From Dyella_A sp050749815 (lineage in GTDB: Bacteria; Pseudomonadota; Gammaproteobacteria; Xanthomonadales; Rhodanobacteraceae), in assembly GCF_050749815.1 (NCBI RefSeq), contig NZ_CP192735.1:1798001-1862000 (forward strand): a DNA stretch of 64,000 nucleotides, read 5' to 3'. Both the position numbers and the translations under genes were made by a program. Shown in pieces: positions 22,984 to 32,272 of the stretch; position 1 is the stretch's first letter, and every line of letters starts with the position of its first letter. Under the pieces are notes generated by a model that had not been told where the DNA came from, ran no database searches, and saw nothing but the letters and a program-made list of their open reading frames with translations.

Positions 22984-24321
22984 TCACAAAAGACCAAACC
23001 TATTTGCAAGCACAGAAAGTCCGCGCAATCTATAAATTGCAGCCCTCCCCTCTTGCTTTCTAACGAGAAGCCCAGCCGCCTGGAGTCGAGTCAAGTAATT
23101 GGACGAAAAATCTTGTCCAGAAGAAAAGCCAAAAGATTTAAAATCTTTTGATCTAGCCTGACCTGCCGCACCAATGTCGACAAGAAGTTTCTTATCTTTT
23201 TGTCTCAAACCCAAACCATCTATCTCGAGCGCCACGATCCTCTTCAACACCTCTGCAGCCAGATCATCGTCTATGCAATCCTCAATCATGGACTCGCCCA
23301 TAATCCTATTGAACGACTCCTCCGTGAAGGGAATTTTTTGTGCGAGGATATGTTTCCTAACATCGGAGACAACATTCAGGCATATCGTATTGCAATATTT
23401 AAAAACAAACCTAATCTCACCATAAGATGCCTCATATAACATCTTATGTATTTTATTTGACAAAGGAGACTTGCCCGACGCCCGCTCGTGAAATTTTTCG
23501 ACGCGGAAATCGACAGCATTGCTCAGCTCATCAAGAGATATTGGCAATAGCTCGAGGCCCGAGCCAGCAATTCTATCCGTTACACGCGAGTCAAGCGCCT
23601 GAACTAAACTATACAAGCCACTCTGACCAATTATCACCCACCACACTTTCTCAACAGAGAAAAGCGTGTCTCGAAATGACATTAATATTTCAGACAGCCG
23701 GTCATTATTTAAGTTTTCAACATTATCTAAAGCAATAAAAACACCATCGAAATCCAGCCTAGAAACAACCTCGGCGACGACAACAGAGATGGCATCTTGA
23801 AAATTCTCAAATGTCGCCTCAGAAACTGCAGGCATTTGAACGGACCTGCCGATGCCACCACCATTACCAAGAATCGAAATTGAAAAATCCCAAGAAACTG
23901 ATGATTTTCCTCCAATCCATGATGACAATTTTTCAATCTGCGATGGAAGGTTTCGCGACCTAATGCGACACCACTCATCAACGTTCTTAATCAAAATCTG
24001 AAGAACTCTAAGCGCTATAACCCTCGCACTATCATCAGCCTGTAATGGGCACAAGGTCCTTGCTGCAAGTAACCGAGGGCCGCAGGATGCCCTGCCGCTC
24101 TCGAGCAGGTGCTGGAAAATATTAAAGAAACTCGTCTTCCCAACACCAGGACTGCCCGAAATAACAAAAACTCCCTCCGGCGCCGAATCAATAAATGTAC
24201 AAAACTGAACCCCGTCGTCTGATCTTCCGACAAGAAGTGGAACATGATCTTCCGCAACCTTAAGAGGCTGGACGTTATATGGGCTCGCCGAGAATCCTAG
24301 TGCTGACCAGCTAGTGCTCAT
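22984..24321 (-). CDS. AT-rich P-loop (AAA/STAND-like) NTPase, orphan
   Basis: 445 residues. Walker A G56-S-P-G-V-G-K-T-S64, Walker B V-F-I-A-L-D199-N at about 194-200, a sensor-like V-W-W-V-I-I-G-Q-S near 225, then an alpha-helical region and a C-terminal winged-helix-like part (A-A-G-L-L-V-R-K-Q-E-G-R-A-A-I-Y-R-L). Order and length resemble AAA_16/ORC-like or STAND ATPases, but no effector, protease or TPR domain is attached. GGGA about nine bases before the ATG at 24321 supports the start. Codon use and base composition are clearly AT-richer than every flanking gene, indicating recent acquisition. Only 25 bases separate it from the hutU stop on the same strand. Anti-phage or regulatory function is possible but unproven. 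Confidence 0.75.
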   Translation of the reverse strand: MSTSWSALGFSASPYNVQPLKVAEDHVPLLVGRSDDGVQFCTFIDSAPEGVFVISGSPGVGKTSFFNIFQHLLESGRASCGPRLLAARTLCPLQADDSARVIALRVLQILIKNVDEWCRIRSRNLPSQIEKLSSWIGGKSSVSWDFSISILGNGGGIGRSVQMPAVSEATFENFQDAISVVVAEVVSRLDFDGVFIALDNVENLNNDRLSEILMSFRDTLFSVEKVWWVIIGQSGLYSLVQALDSRVTDRIAGSGLELLPISLDELSNAVDFRVEKFHERASGKSPLSNKIHKMLYEASYGEIRFVFKYCNTICLNVVSDVRKHILAQKIPFTEESFNRIMGESMIEDCIDDDLAAEVLKRIVALEIDGLGLRQKDKKLLVDIGAAGQARSKDFKSFGFSSGQDFSSNYLTRLQAAGLLVRKQEGRAAIYRLRGLSVLANRFGLL

Positions 24322-24346
24322 CAATAAATTCCCTTTCCTATTTAAT

Positions 24347-26020
<1,674 letters not shown>

Positions 26021-26154
26021 GGCGATCTCGCAAAACCGGTGAAAGCTCCGATTGTGGCGAGCCGGCCCCGGCGCGGAAAGGGGCGGTGCGGCATGGGCCT
26101 TGGCACGCGGTATTGCGTATGCTCGGCGATCCAGGCTCAACAGGAGTAAGCCGC

Positions 26155-28419
26155 ATGCAATGGTGGATACGCGCGCCGCTGGTATGGGCGGCCTTGGGAA
26201 CGATGACGACGGCAGCGGCGGGGGCGCCGCCGCAGGCACAGGCGCCCCTGAGCGTGCAGCAACGCGCGCAGGTCGCTGCGTTCGCCCGCCTGTACGGCTT
26301 GGTGCGCTACTTCTATCCCGGCGACGGGGCGCAACAGGTGGATTGGAACCGTCTGGCCGTGCTCGGTGCCGGCGAGGCCGCGCAGGCCCGCGATGCGCAT
26401 GCGTTGCAAGGCACGCTGCAGGCGCTGTTCGCGCCGCTGGGACCGGGCATCGACGTCGCGGCGAGCGGCACGCCGTTGCCCGCGTGGCATGGCGGCGAGA
26501 CTCCGCCGCTGGTGGCCTGGCATTACCTCGGCTTTCCTTCGCCGCGCAGCGTGTACCGCGGCGCTCGGACGCATCGCGCGGGAGCGCAGGCGTTCACCGG
26601 CTTGACGACGCAACAGCCAGCGATGCCGCTGCGCGGTCAAACCGTGCGTCTTCGCGGCGAGTTGCGCGCACTGGACCGAGAGGCGGCCCAACAACATGCG
26701 GGGCTTTGGCTGCGCGCCGATCGTGCAAACCACAGCGTGGCGTTTTTCCGCAACACCGCGAAAGAGCAGGTGCCGGACCAGGCCTGGCATCCCTACACGA
26801 TCCAGACCACGTTGGCGCAGGACGTGGAGACCTTGAACCTGGGCGTGACGCTCACCGCCAGTGACGACGGCGCGACGTCGGCGGTGGCCGTGCGCCATCT
26901 TGAGCTTGCCGTGGACGACGGCCATGGCGGCTGGAAGGCATTGCCGCTTCCCGCGCTCGCTGCGGCGGCAACGCCCGGGCACGGGTGGATACCGGTTGGC
27001 GCGATCGACGGCAAGACGAGCCCCGCGCAGTGGCACGGCGACCAGGGCGGCTATCTGCAGCTGGCCGAAGCCGGAGGCCCTGACGCGCTATTTTCGGCCC
27101 CGCCCAGACCTGGCCACGTCGCCACGTTCCCGCTCGGCGACGGCTTAACCGCGCGCGTGGCGCTGACCCTAGGCGATGGCGAGGCAAAGGTGACCCCCGC
27201 GCAGGCAGAGGCACTGAGCGCTTTGAAGGCACGACTGGCCGCCTTGCCCGACCCGCACCAGTCGATCGCCAGCACGGCGGTGCGCCAGGGCGATGCGGTG
27301 GCCGCCTGGAGCGCGCTGCGGCACTTCTATCCCTACGAGGAGGTGCTGACGCGGCCATGGGACGCGCTGCTCGACTCCGCGCTCGCCGACACGGCCCGCG
27401 CAACCTCACGCGAGACACAGATGGAAGCGCTGCAGCGCCTAATGGCGCCGCTGCAGGACGCCCATGGCACGGTGATGGACAGCACGGTGCACAAACGGCT
27501 GAGCCTACCGGTGCAGTTGGCGCCGGTGGCTGGCCAGTGGGTGGTAGTCGCCACCACTGAGCCACAGCAGGCTCGGGTGGGCGACGTGGTCACGGCGCTG
27601 GACGGCGTGCCCATGCCGCAGGCGGCGGACGCGGTGCAGGCGCGCATGTCGGGACGGCCAGGCGTACGCCCCTGGAAGGCGTTGCAGACCCTGGCCTGGG
27701 GAGTCCCCGGACAAACCCATGCCTTCTCGCTGCGCCATGCCGACGGCACCACGAGTACGGTCTCGCTCGCCTACAGCGAGGCACGGACGCCGCAGCCACC
27801 GCGCCCCGCCGCGGTCGCCGAGCTGGCGCCGGACGTCTGGTACGTCGATCTGGCGCGCGCGCGCCTGGAGGACGTCGCGCCGCGCTACGCGCAACTGGCG
27901 GCGGCGCGTGCGGTGATCTACGACGACCGCGGCTACCCGAAGGATTCCCGCCTCACCCAGGGCCTGCTCGAGCATCTCCTCACCCATCCCGAACACGCCC
28001 GCTGGATGCACATACCGCGCTACGTCGGGCCGTTCGGCGAACGCGCTGGCTACGACGACCTCGGCTGGGACCTGCAGCCGGCGCCCCCGCACCTCGCCTC
28101 ACGCGCCCTGTTCCTGATCGCCGGCAGCACCATCAGCCAGGCCGAGGCATTCGCCGGCTACGTGCAGGACGAGCGCCTGGGCACGCTCATCGGCAGTACC
28201 ACGGCGGGCGTGGACGGCAACATCGCCACGATGATGCTGCCCTCAGGCATGGGCATCATCTTCACCGGCATGAAGGTGACGCACCACGACGGCACCGGCC
28301 GCTACCAGGCGCTGGGCACGACACCGGACGTGCCGGTCGAGCCGACTGTGGCCGGCGTGCGCGCCGGGAAGGACGAGGTGCTGGACGCCGCTCTGCGCAT
28401 GGCGACCTCCGCGAAGTGA
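26155..28419 (+). CDS. Secreted S41 family (tail-specific type) peptidase
   Basis: 754 residues with a signal peptide (about 1-23). An N-terminal region of about 330 residues is followed by a PDZ-like segment (V-V-A-T-T-E-P-Q-Q-A-R-V-G-D-V-V) and an S41 peptidase domain with the nucleophile motif G-S-T-I-S661-Q-A-E-A-F and the following G-S-T-T-A-G-V-D-G-N. Proteins of this form are periplasmic peptidases seen in Xanthomonadales; the substrate is unknown. AGGAG eight bases before the ATG at 26155 fixes the start. Divergent from hutU with 134 bases between starts. Confidence 0.85.
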   Translation: MQWWIRAPLVWAALGTMTTAAAGAPPQAQAPLSVQQRAQVAAFARLYGLVRYFYPGDGAQQVDWNRLAVLGAGEAAQARDAHALQGTLQALFAPLGPGIDVAASGTPLPAWHGGETPPLVAWHYLGFPSPRSVYRGARTHRAGAQAFTGLTTQQPAMPLRGQTVRLRGELRALDREAAQQHAGLWLRADRANHSVAFFRNTAKEQVPDQAWHPYTIQTTLAQDVETLNLGVTLTASDDGATSAVAVRHLELAVDDGHGGWKALPLPALAAAATPGHGWIPVGAIDGKTSPAQWHGDQGGYLQLAEAGGPDALFSAPPRPGHVATFPLGDGLTARVALTLGDGEAKVTPAQAEALSALKARLAALPDPHQSIASTAVRQGDAVAAWSALRHFYPYEEVLTRPWDALLDSALADTARATSRETQMEALQRLMAPLQDAHGTVMDSTVHKRLSLPVQLAPVAGQWVVVATTEPQQARVGDVVTALDGVPMPQAADAVQARMSGRPGVRPWKALQTLAWGVPGQTHAFSLRHADGTTSTVSLAYSEARTPQPPRPAAVAELAPDVWYVDLARARLEDVAPRYAQLAAARAVIYDDRGYPKDSRLTQGLLEHLLTHPEHARWMHIPRYVGPFGERAGYDDLGWDLQPAPPHLASRALFLIAGSTISQAEAFAGYVQDERLGTLIGSTTAGVDGNIATMMLPSGMGIIFTGMKVTHHDGTGRYQALGTTPDVPVEPTVAGVRAGKDEVLDAALRMATSAK

Positions 28420-28547
28420 CACGCTGGCTTTTGTGGAGATCACCGGGTGAGGACGGCGGGGTGGTGAGTGCGGGCGGGTCGGCGCGGGGGCCGAGTGCGG
28501 TGTGATGCGCGCGGTGCACGCAACGTTCTACGCCACGCGGTGGGCGA

Positions 28548-28979
28548 TCACACCAGCAGCCAGCCCGCGTGCAGCGCCAGCACCACCAGGCTGATGCCCA
28601 GCCGCATGCGCCGGTACGGGGCAGTCCACAGCGGATCGCGCTGATCGATCACCAGCCAGATCGCGAAGCCGGCGGCGAGCAAGGCCAGCGCGTACATCGG
28701 CGCATGCAGCAACAGCAGCGCGGAGAAGCCGATGAGGCTGGGCATCACCGCTTCCACGAAGCGCAGCGGCGACACGCCGCCGGCCAGACCGCGGCCCCAA
28801 CGCGCGCCACCGAGAAAGCTGAGGATCACCGCGCCGTAGGCCACGAACACCGCCGCGGCGAAGCCGGCCCAGGCGGGCCACACAAAGGCGGCGAGCAGCG
28901 CGCCGGCGAACGGCAGCACGCCGCTCCAGCCTAGCGCGAGCATGCCGCGCGGCAGCGGCGGTTTGGAGGTATCGATCAT
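28548..28979 (-). CDS. DUF3429-like membrane protein
   Basis: 143 residues with four to five hydrophobic helices. The early F-V-A-Y-G-A-V-I-L-S-F-L-G-G-A-R-W-G motif is typical of DUF3429 proteins (A-Y-G-A-x-I-L-S-F-x-G-G-x-x-W-G). Function unknown; inner membrane. AGGAG eight bases before the ATG at 28979 rules out the longer upstream frame. Confidence 0.8.
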   Translation of the reverse strand: MIDTSKPPLPRGMLALGWSGVLPFAGALLAAFVWPAWAGFAAAVFVAYGAVILSFLGGARWGRGLAGGVSPLRFVEAVMPSLIGFSALLLLHAPMYALALLAAGFAIWLVIDQRDPLWTAPYRRMRLGISLVVLALHAGWLLV

Positions 28980-29058
28980 GCCCGGAACTCCTGGCCGGCA
29001 CCGCGCCGGCGTCACCGGCCATGATCGCCGAAGCCGCCCGCCGCCCCAAGGGCGGGTG

Positions 29059-29706
29059 CTATACCGGCAGGCCGAGTGCGCGCATGTGGGCACGCAAGGC
29101 GTCCGCGCCCTGGAAGTGCCAGCCGTGCATGCCCAGCGCTTCGGCGGCGGCGACGTTTCGGAGTGAGTCGTCGATATAGAGCGTGCGCGCCGGCTCGATC
29201 GCGTAGCGCTGGATCAGCCGGTGGAAGATTTCAGGATCGGGCTTGATCAGCTGCTCCTCGCCGGACACCACGATGCCCTCGAACCAACCGAGAAAATCGA
29301 AGCGCTCGCGCGCCAGCGGGAAGGTTTCCTGCGACCAGTTGGTGAGCGCGTACAGGCGCACGCCCTGCTCGCGCAGTTCGCCAAGCAGGTCGACGGTGGG
29401 CTGGATCGGGCCGCGCAAGGTATCCAGCCAGCGCGTGCGGTAGGCGGCGATGTGCTCGGCATGGTGCGGGTGCTGCGCGCTGAGTACGGCCACCGCCTCG
29501 GCCCAGGGGCGGCCGGCGTCCTGCGCCAGGTTCCACTCCGGCGTGCAGACCTCGGCGAGGAAGCGCTCCATGGCAGCCTCGTCGTCGAACAGCGTGCGGT
29601 AGAGGTAGCGCGGGTCCCAATCCACCAGCACGCCGCCGAGGTCGAAGACCACGGTGTCGACGATGGGGCGATTGGGGTGTGCAGCCGGTACGGTGGCGGA
29701 GGGCAT
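29059..29706 (-). CDS. HAD-superfamily hydrolase (haloacid dehalogenase-like, subfamily IA)
   Basis: 215 residues. HAD motif I V-F-D-L-G-G-V-L-V-D-W, motif II Y-A-L-T-N-W-S, motif III Lys in L-I-K-P-D-P-E-I-F, motif IV Y-I-D-D-S. The L-G-G-V-L-V-D-W form resembles YihX/YcjU-type phosphatases (alpha-D-glucose-1-phosphate phosphatase in E. coli); the substrate here is not determined. The start at 29706 is chosen as the nearest ATG before motif I, without a strong Shine-Dalgarno. Confidence 0.85.
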   Translation of the reverse strand: MPSATVPAAHPNRPIVDTVVFDLGGVLVDWDPRYLYRTLFDDEAAMERFLAEVCTPEWNLAQDAGRPWAEAVAVLSAQHPHHAEHIAAYRTRWLDTLRGPIQPTVDLLGELREQGVRLYALTNWSQETFPLARERFDFLGWFEGIVVSGEEQLIKPDPEIFHRLIQRYAIEPARTLYIDDSLRNVAAAEALGMHGWHFQGADALRAHMRALGLPV

Positions 29707-29737
29707 GGAGCGCGGGGTCGTGGATGGGGGCCTCATG

Positions 29738-30091
29738 CTAACCCGGCGCGGCGACCCTGCCGGTGGCCGTCGCCAGGTGGTCGGCCACCATGGTCGCCAG
29801 CGGCGCATGCGCAATCTGCAGCACCTCGAAGAGGCCGGCGGCGTGCAGCGGCACGGAAAGATCGAGCACCTCCTGCTCCAGGCGTTGACGGGCCGCTTCG
29901 TCGGTGGCGGCGAGCAACTGGCGTACGCGCAGCACGAAATGGGCGTGCAGCGGCGCGGGCGACGCTGCAGCGTCGATGGAACGGTGGGCGGGGCCGTCGA
30001 ACAGCACGCCGCGGGCGTGCTGCGGGTGGAACAGCGCGGCCAGGCGCTGCATCGGCGAGGGGAGCGGAGCGGCGGAAAAAGACGTGGACAT
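29738..30091 (-). CDS. Small helical protein, unknown; candidate SoxR target
   Basis: 117 residues, mostly helical (D-E-A-A-R-Q-R-L-E-Q-E-V-L-D-L), no signal peptide or membrane segment. Not recognised. It is transcribed away from soxR, and the 18-base SoxR box lies about 70 bases upstream of its start, so it could be under SoxR control, perhaps with the HAD gene 31 bases downstream. That link rests only on position. Confidence 0.6.
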   Translation of the reverse strand: MSTSFSAAPLPSPMQRLAALFHPQHARGVLFDGPAHRSIDAAASPAPLHAHFVLRVRQLLAATDEAARQRLEQEVLDLSVPLHAAGLFEVLQIAHAPLATMVADHLATATGRVAAPG

Positions 30092-30161
30092 GGATCGTGC
30101 CTCGGTCGGGGAATGAAACGCGCGCGGCTTGTCTGCACGCGCGACCTGCGGCACGGTACGA

Positions 30162-30179
30162 CCTCAACTTAACTTGAGG
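30162..30179. promoter_or_regulatory. SoxR box
   Basis: CCTCAACTTAACTTGAGG, an 18-base palindrome differing at one position from the canonical enterobacterial SoxR operator CCTCAAGTTAACTTGAGG. It lies between the soxR start and the divergent 117-residue gene. MerR-type regulators act on such a site between the -35 and -10 elements. Confidence 0.85.
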
Positions 30180-30199
30180 TCAAGCGTGTGAAGTCGAGC

Positions 30200-30658
30200 A
30201 TGGGCAAGGCATCGGATGCTCCGGCGCTGAGCGTGGGCCAGGTGGCCGAACGCAGCGGGCTGAGCGTGTCGGCGATCCACTTCTACGAGAGCAAGGGGCT
30301 GATCCGCAGCTGGCGCTCGGCCGGCAACCAACGGCGCTACCGGCGCGACGTGCTGCGACGGCTGGCGGTGATCCGCGTGGCAAACCGCACCGGGCTGCCG
30401 CTGGCGTCGATCGCCGCGGCGCTGGCCGAGCTGCCGGACGAGCGCACGCCGAACATGGCGGACTGGAAGCACCTGTCCAGCCACTGGCGCGCCGAGCTGG
30501 ACGCGCGCATCGCCCGCCTCACGCAACTGCGCGACGAACTCACCGGCTGCATCGGCTGCGGCTGCCTGTCGCTGAAGAAGTGCCCGCTGCGCAACGCCGA
30601 GGACCGACTCGGCGACAGCGGCAGCGGCCCGCGCCTGCTCGATGCCGATGCGCTGTAG
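30200..30658 (+). CDS. soxR: Redox-sensitive transcriptional regulator SoxR (MerR family)
   Basis: 152 residues from the ATG. The MerR helix-turn-helix (V-G-Q-V-A-E-R-S-G-L-S-V-S-A-I-H-F-Y-E-S-K-G-L) is followed by the dimerisation helix and the [2Fe-2S] cluster site C117-x2-C120-x-C122-x5-C128 (C-I-G-C-G-C-L-S-L-K-K-C). It senses redox-cycling compounds by cluster oxidation. A GTG at 30188 with GAGG upstream is an equally possible start; that GAGG is part of the SoxR box. As in non-enteric bacteria, no soxS is present. Confidence 0.95.
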   Translation: MGKASDAPALSVGQVAERSGLSVSAIHFYESKGLIRSWRSAGNQRRYRRDVLRRLAVIRVANRTGLPLASIAAALAELPDERTPNMADWKHLSSHWRAELDARIARLTQLRDELTGCIGCGCLSLKKCPLRNAEDRLGDSGSGPRLLDADAL

Positions 30659-30733
30659 CGCGCGGTGCATCGGCTTGGCGCACGGCGGCGCGCTGGCGCA
30701 TCATCGCCCGACCACCAGCCGAAGGAGATCACG

Positions 30734-31168
30734 ATGACGACCAGGGTGCTGGGCATCGACCTGCACGATGCCGGACGCGACGGGGTGTACCGGGTGGCAC
30801 CGGATGATCCGGTGACGCTGGTCGGCGACGCCGAGCGCGCCGGGCTCGCACTGTTGCGCATCGATCTGGCCGACTGTCACGACGAGGCGACCGCGCTGCA
30901 GCGCATCGCGACGCAGGCGGGCCTGCCGGCGGCCGCTTCCGGCTCGTGGGCGCAGCTGGACGCGGCGCTGCGCGCCGATGAAGGCGCCGGACGCGTGCTG
31001 CTGTTCGATCACGCGGTGGCGTTCTGCCGCGCCGCCCCGGAAGCCTACGCGGCGAGCCGCCGCGCGCTGGAGGAGATGGCGCGGGCCGGGCATGCGCGGG
31101 GCGTGCCGTTCTTCGTGTTCATGGAGTTTCCGGATAACGAGACGCGCGACGCGGCAATCGACGCCTGA
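30734..31168 (+). CDS. Barstar-like (ribonuclease inhibitor family) protein
   Basis: 144 residues. The first half reads G-V-Y-R-V, then L-L-R-I-D-L-A-D-C-H-D-E-A-T-A-L-Q-R-I, and the second half F-D-H-A-V-A-F-C-R-A-A-P-E-A-Y, matching the barstar family pattern (strand, Asp-Leu, helix, W, D/E-H-A-D). The usual N-W-D-A-L signature is degenerate (S-W-A-Q-L). Barstars bind and inhibit barnase-type RNases; no barnase gene lies beside it, so it may be an orphan immunity protein. GGAG before the ATG at 30734. Confidence 0.7.
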   Translation: MTTRVLGIDLHDAGRDGVYRVAPDDPVTLVGDAERAGLALLRIDLADCHDEATALQRIATQAGLPAAASGSWAQLDAALRADEGAGRVLLFDHAVAFCRAAPEAYAASRRALEEMARAGHARGVPFFVFMEFPDNETRDAAIDA

Positions 31169-31250
31169 GCGCTCGCGCATCGCCCGGCACTGGCGGCGGC
31201 CAAGCGGCGCGCGGATGCTCGCGCGTACACCGTCTTGAGGAGTCCGGCCG

Positions 31251-31745
31251 ATGATCCTGCTCGCTGCTTTGCTGATGACCGCGACGGCCACGCCGTCCCC
31301 CGCCTGCCAGGTGTGGCAACGCGAACAGGCGTTCGCGCGCAGCGTGCGTGAGCACGACGCGGCGGCGTTCCGAACCTTTCTTGCCAATGACGCGGTGTTC
31401 GATGCGAATACCACGCATCCGGTGCGCGGCGCGGCGGCGATTGCCGCGGCGTGGGCGCCGATCGTCGCCGGCAAGGAACTGCAATTGGACTGGCAGCCGG
31501 CCCACGTGGTGCTGAGCGCGGACGGTCGCCTGGCGCTGTCCAGCGGCCCGTACGTGCTCACCACGCACGGCAAGGATGGCCAGGCGCACACTACGATCGG
31601 GCACTTCAGCACGGTGTGGCGGCGCGGACGCGATGGGGCGTGGCGGGTGCAGTTCGACGGGGGTGATGAGGGGCGCCCGGCGGATGCGGAGGGGCTGGCG
31701 GCGTTTGCGCGCGGTGTGGATGCGGGGTGTGCGCTGGGGTTGTAG
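31251..31745 (+). CDS. Secreted SnoaL/DUF4440-type (NTF2-like fold) protein
   Basis: 164 residues with a short signal peptide ending near A-T-P-S-P-A. The mature part shows the NTF2-like pattern: helix R-E-Q-A-F-A-R-S-V-R-E-H-D-A-A-A-F-R-T-F-L, D-A-V-F-D-A-N, R-G-A-A-A-I-A-A-A-W, ending in strand W-R-V-Q-F-D-G-G. Function unknown. Its 3' end is partly duplicated downstream together with a REP element. Confidence 0.75.
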   Translation: MILLAALLMTATATPSPACQVWQREQAFARSVREHDAAAFRTFLANDAVFDANTTHPVRGAAAIAAAWAPIVAGKELQLDWQPAHVVLSADGRLALSSGPYVLTTHGKDGQAHTTIGHFSTVWRRGRDGAWRVQFDGGDEGRPADAEGLAAFARGVDAGCALGL

Positions 31746-32040
31746 TTGGGTTTGGGATTAAGAGCCGGGTGGCGTGGGGTTTCGGGCCCTTCGACTTCGG
31801 CGCGAAGCGCCTACGCTCAGGGTGAACGGTTGGGGGGTAGTGGCGCGGGCGTGATGGGGCTCGACGGGTGCAGTTCGCTGGGGGTGACGAGGGGCGCCCG
31901 ACGGATGCGGAGGGGTGGCAGCGTTTGCGCGAGGTGCAGATGCGGGGGCGCGCTGGGGTTGTAGCTGGAGATGCCGGTCCGCTTGGGGTTTCAGGCCCTT
32001 CGACTCCGGCGCGGTGCGCCTACGCCCAGGGCGAACGGTG
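31617..32040 (+). repeat. Tandem duplication of a gene 3' end plus a REP-C element
   Basis: About 205 bases (31617 to about 31830), comprising the end of the SnoaL-like gene and a REP-C copy, are repeated in diverged form at about 31838-32040. Matching landmarks include the pairs 31647/31867 (GTGCAGTTCG), 31670/31891 (GGGGCGCCCG) and both REP-C copies. The second copy has no complete reading frame. Confidence 0.7.
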
Positions 32041-32184
32041 TGAGGTGACGGCGCGTGACGCGCTTTCACCCGCGCAGCGGAAGCGCTGAAGGCCCTGGAG
32101 TCGGCCATGCCTATCAACCGAAGCGCCCACTCCCAAAAAACCGTTCGCCCTGAGCGTAGGCGCACCGCGCCGAAGTCGAAGGGC
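31786..32184. repeat. Three REP-C palindromic elements
   Basis: CCCTTCGACTTCGGCGCGAA with GCGCCTACGCTCAGGGTGAA (31786-31831), CCCTTCGACTCCGGCGCGGT with CTACGCCCAGGGCGAACGG (31994-32040) and, inverted, CCGTTCGCCCTGAGCGTAGG with CCGAAGTCGAAGGG (32140-32184). The class is of the extragenic-palindrome type widespread in GC-rich gammaproteobacteria. Two are direct and the third faces them, so the block can form a long cruciform or RNA stem. Confidence 0.75.
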
Positions 32185-32272
32185 AGCCCCAACCGGAGAA
32201 GCACCACCCACCCCAGCATCCATGTCCGAAAACGGCGAGTTCGTCCGCCGAGCCGGTGCTAGCCTGCGCGGC

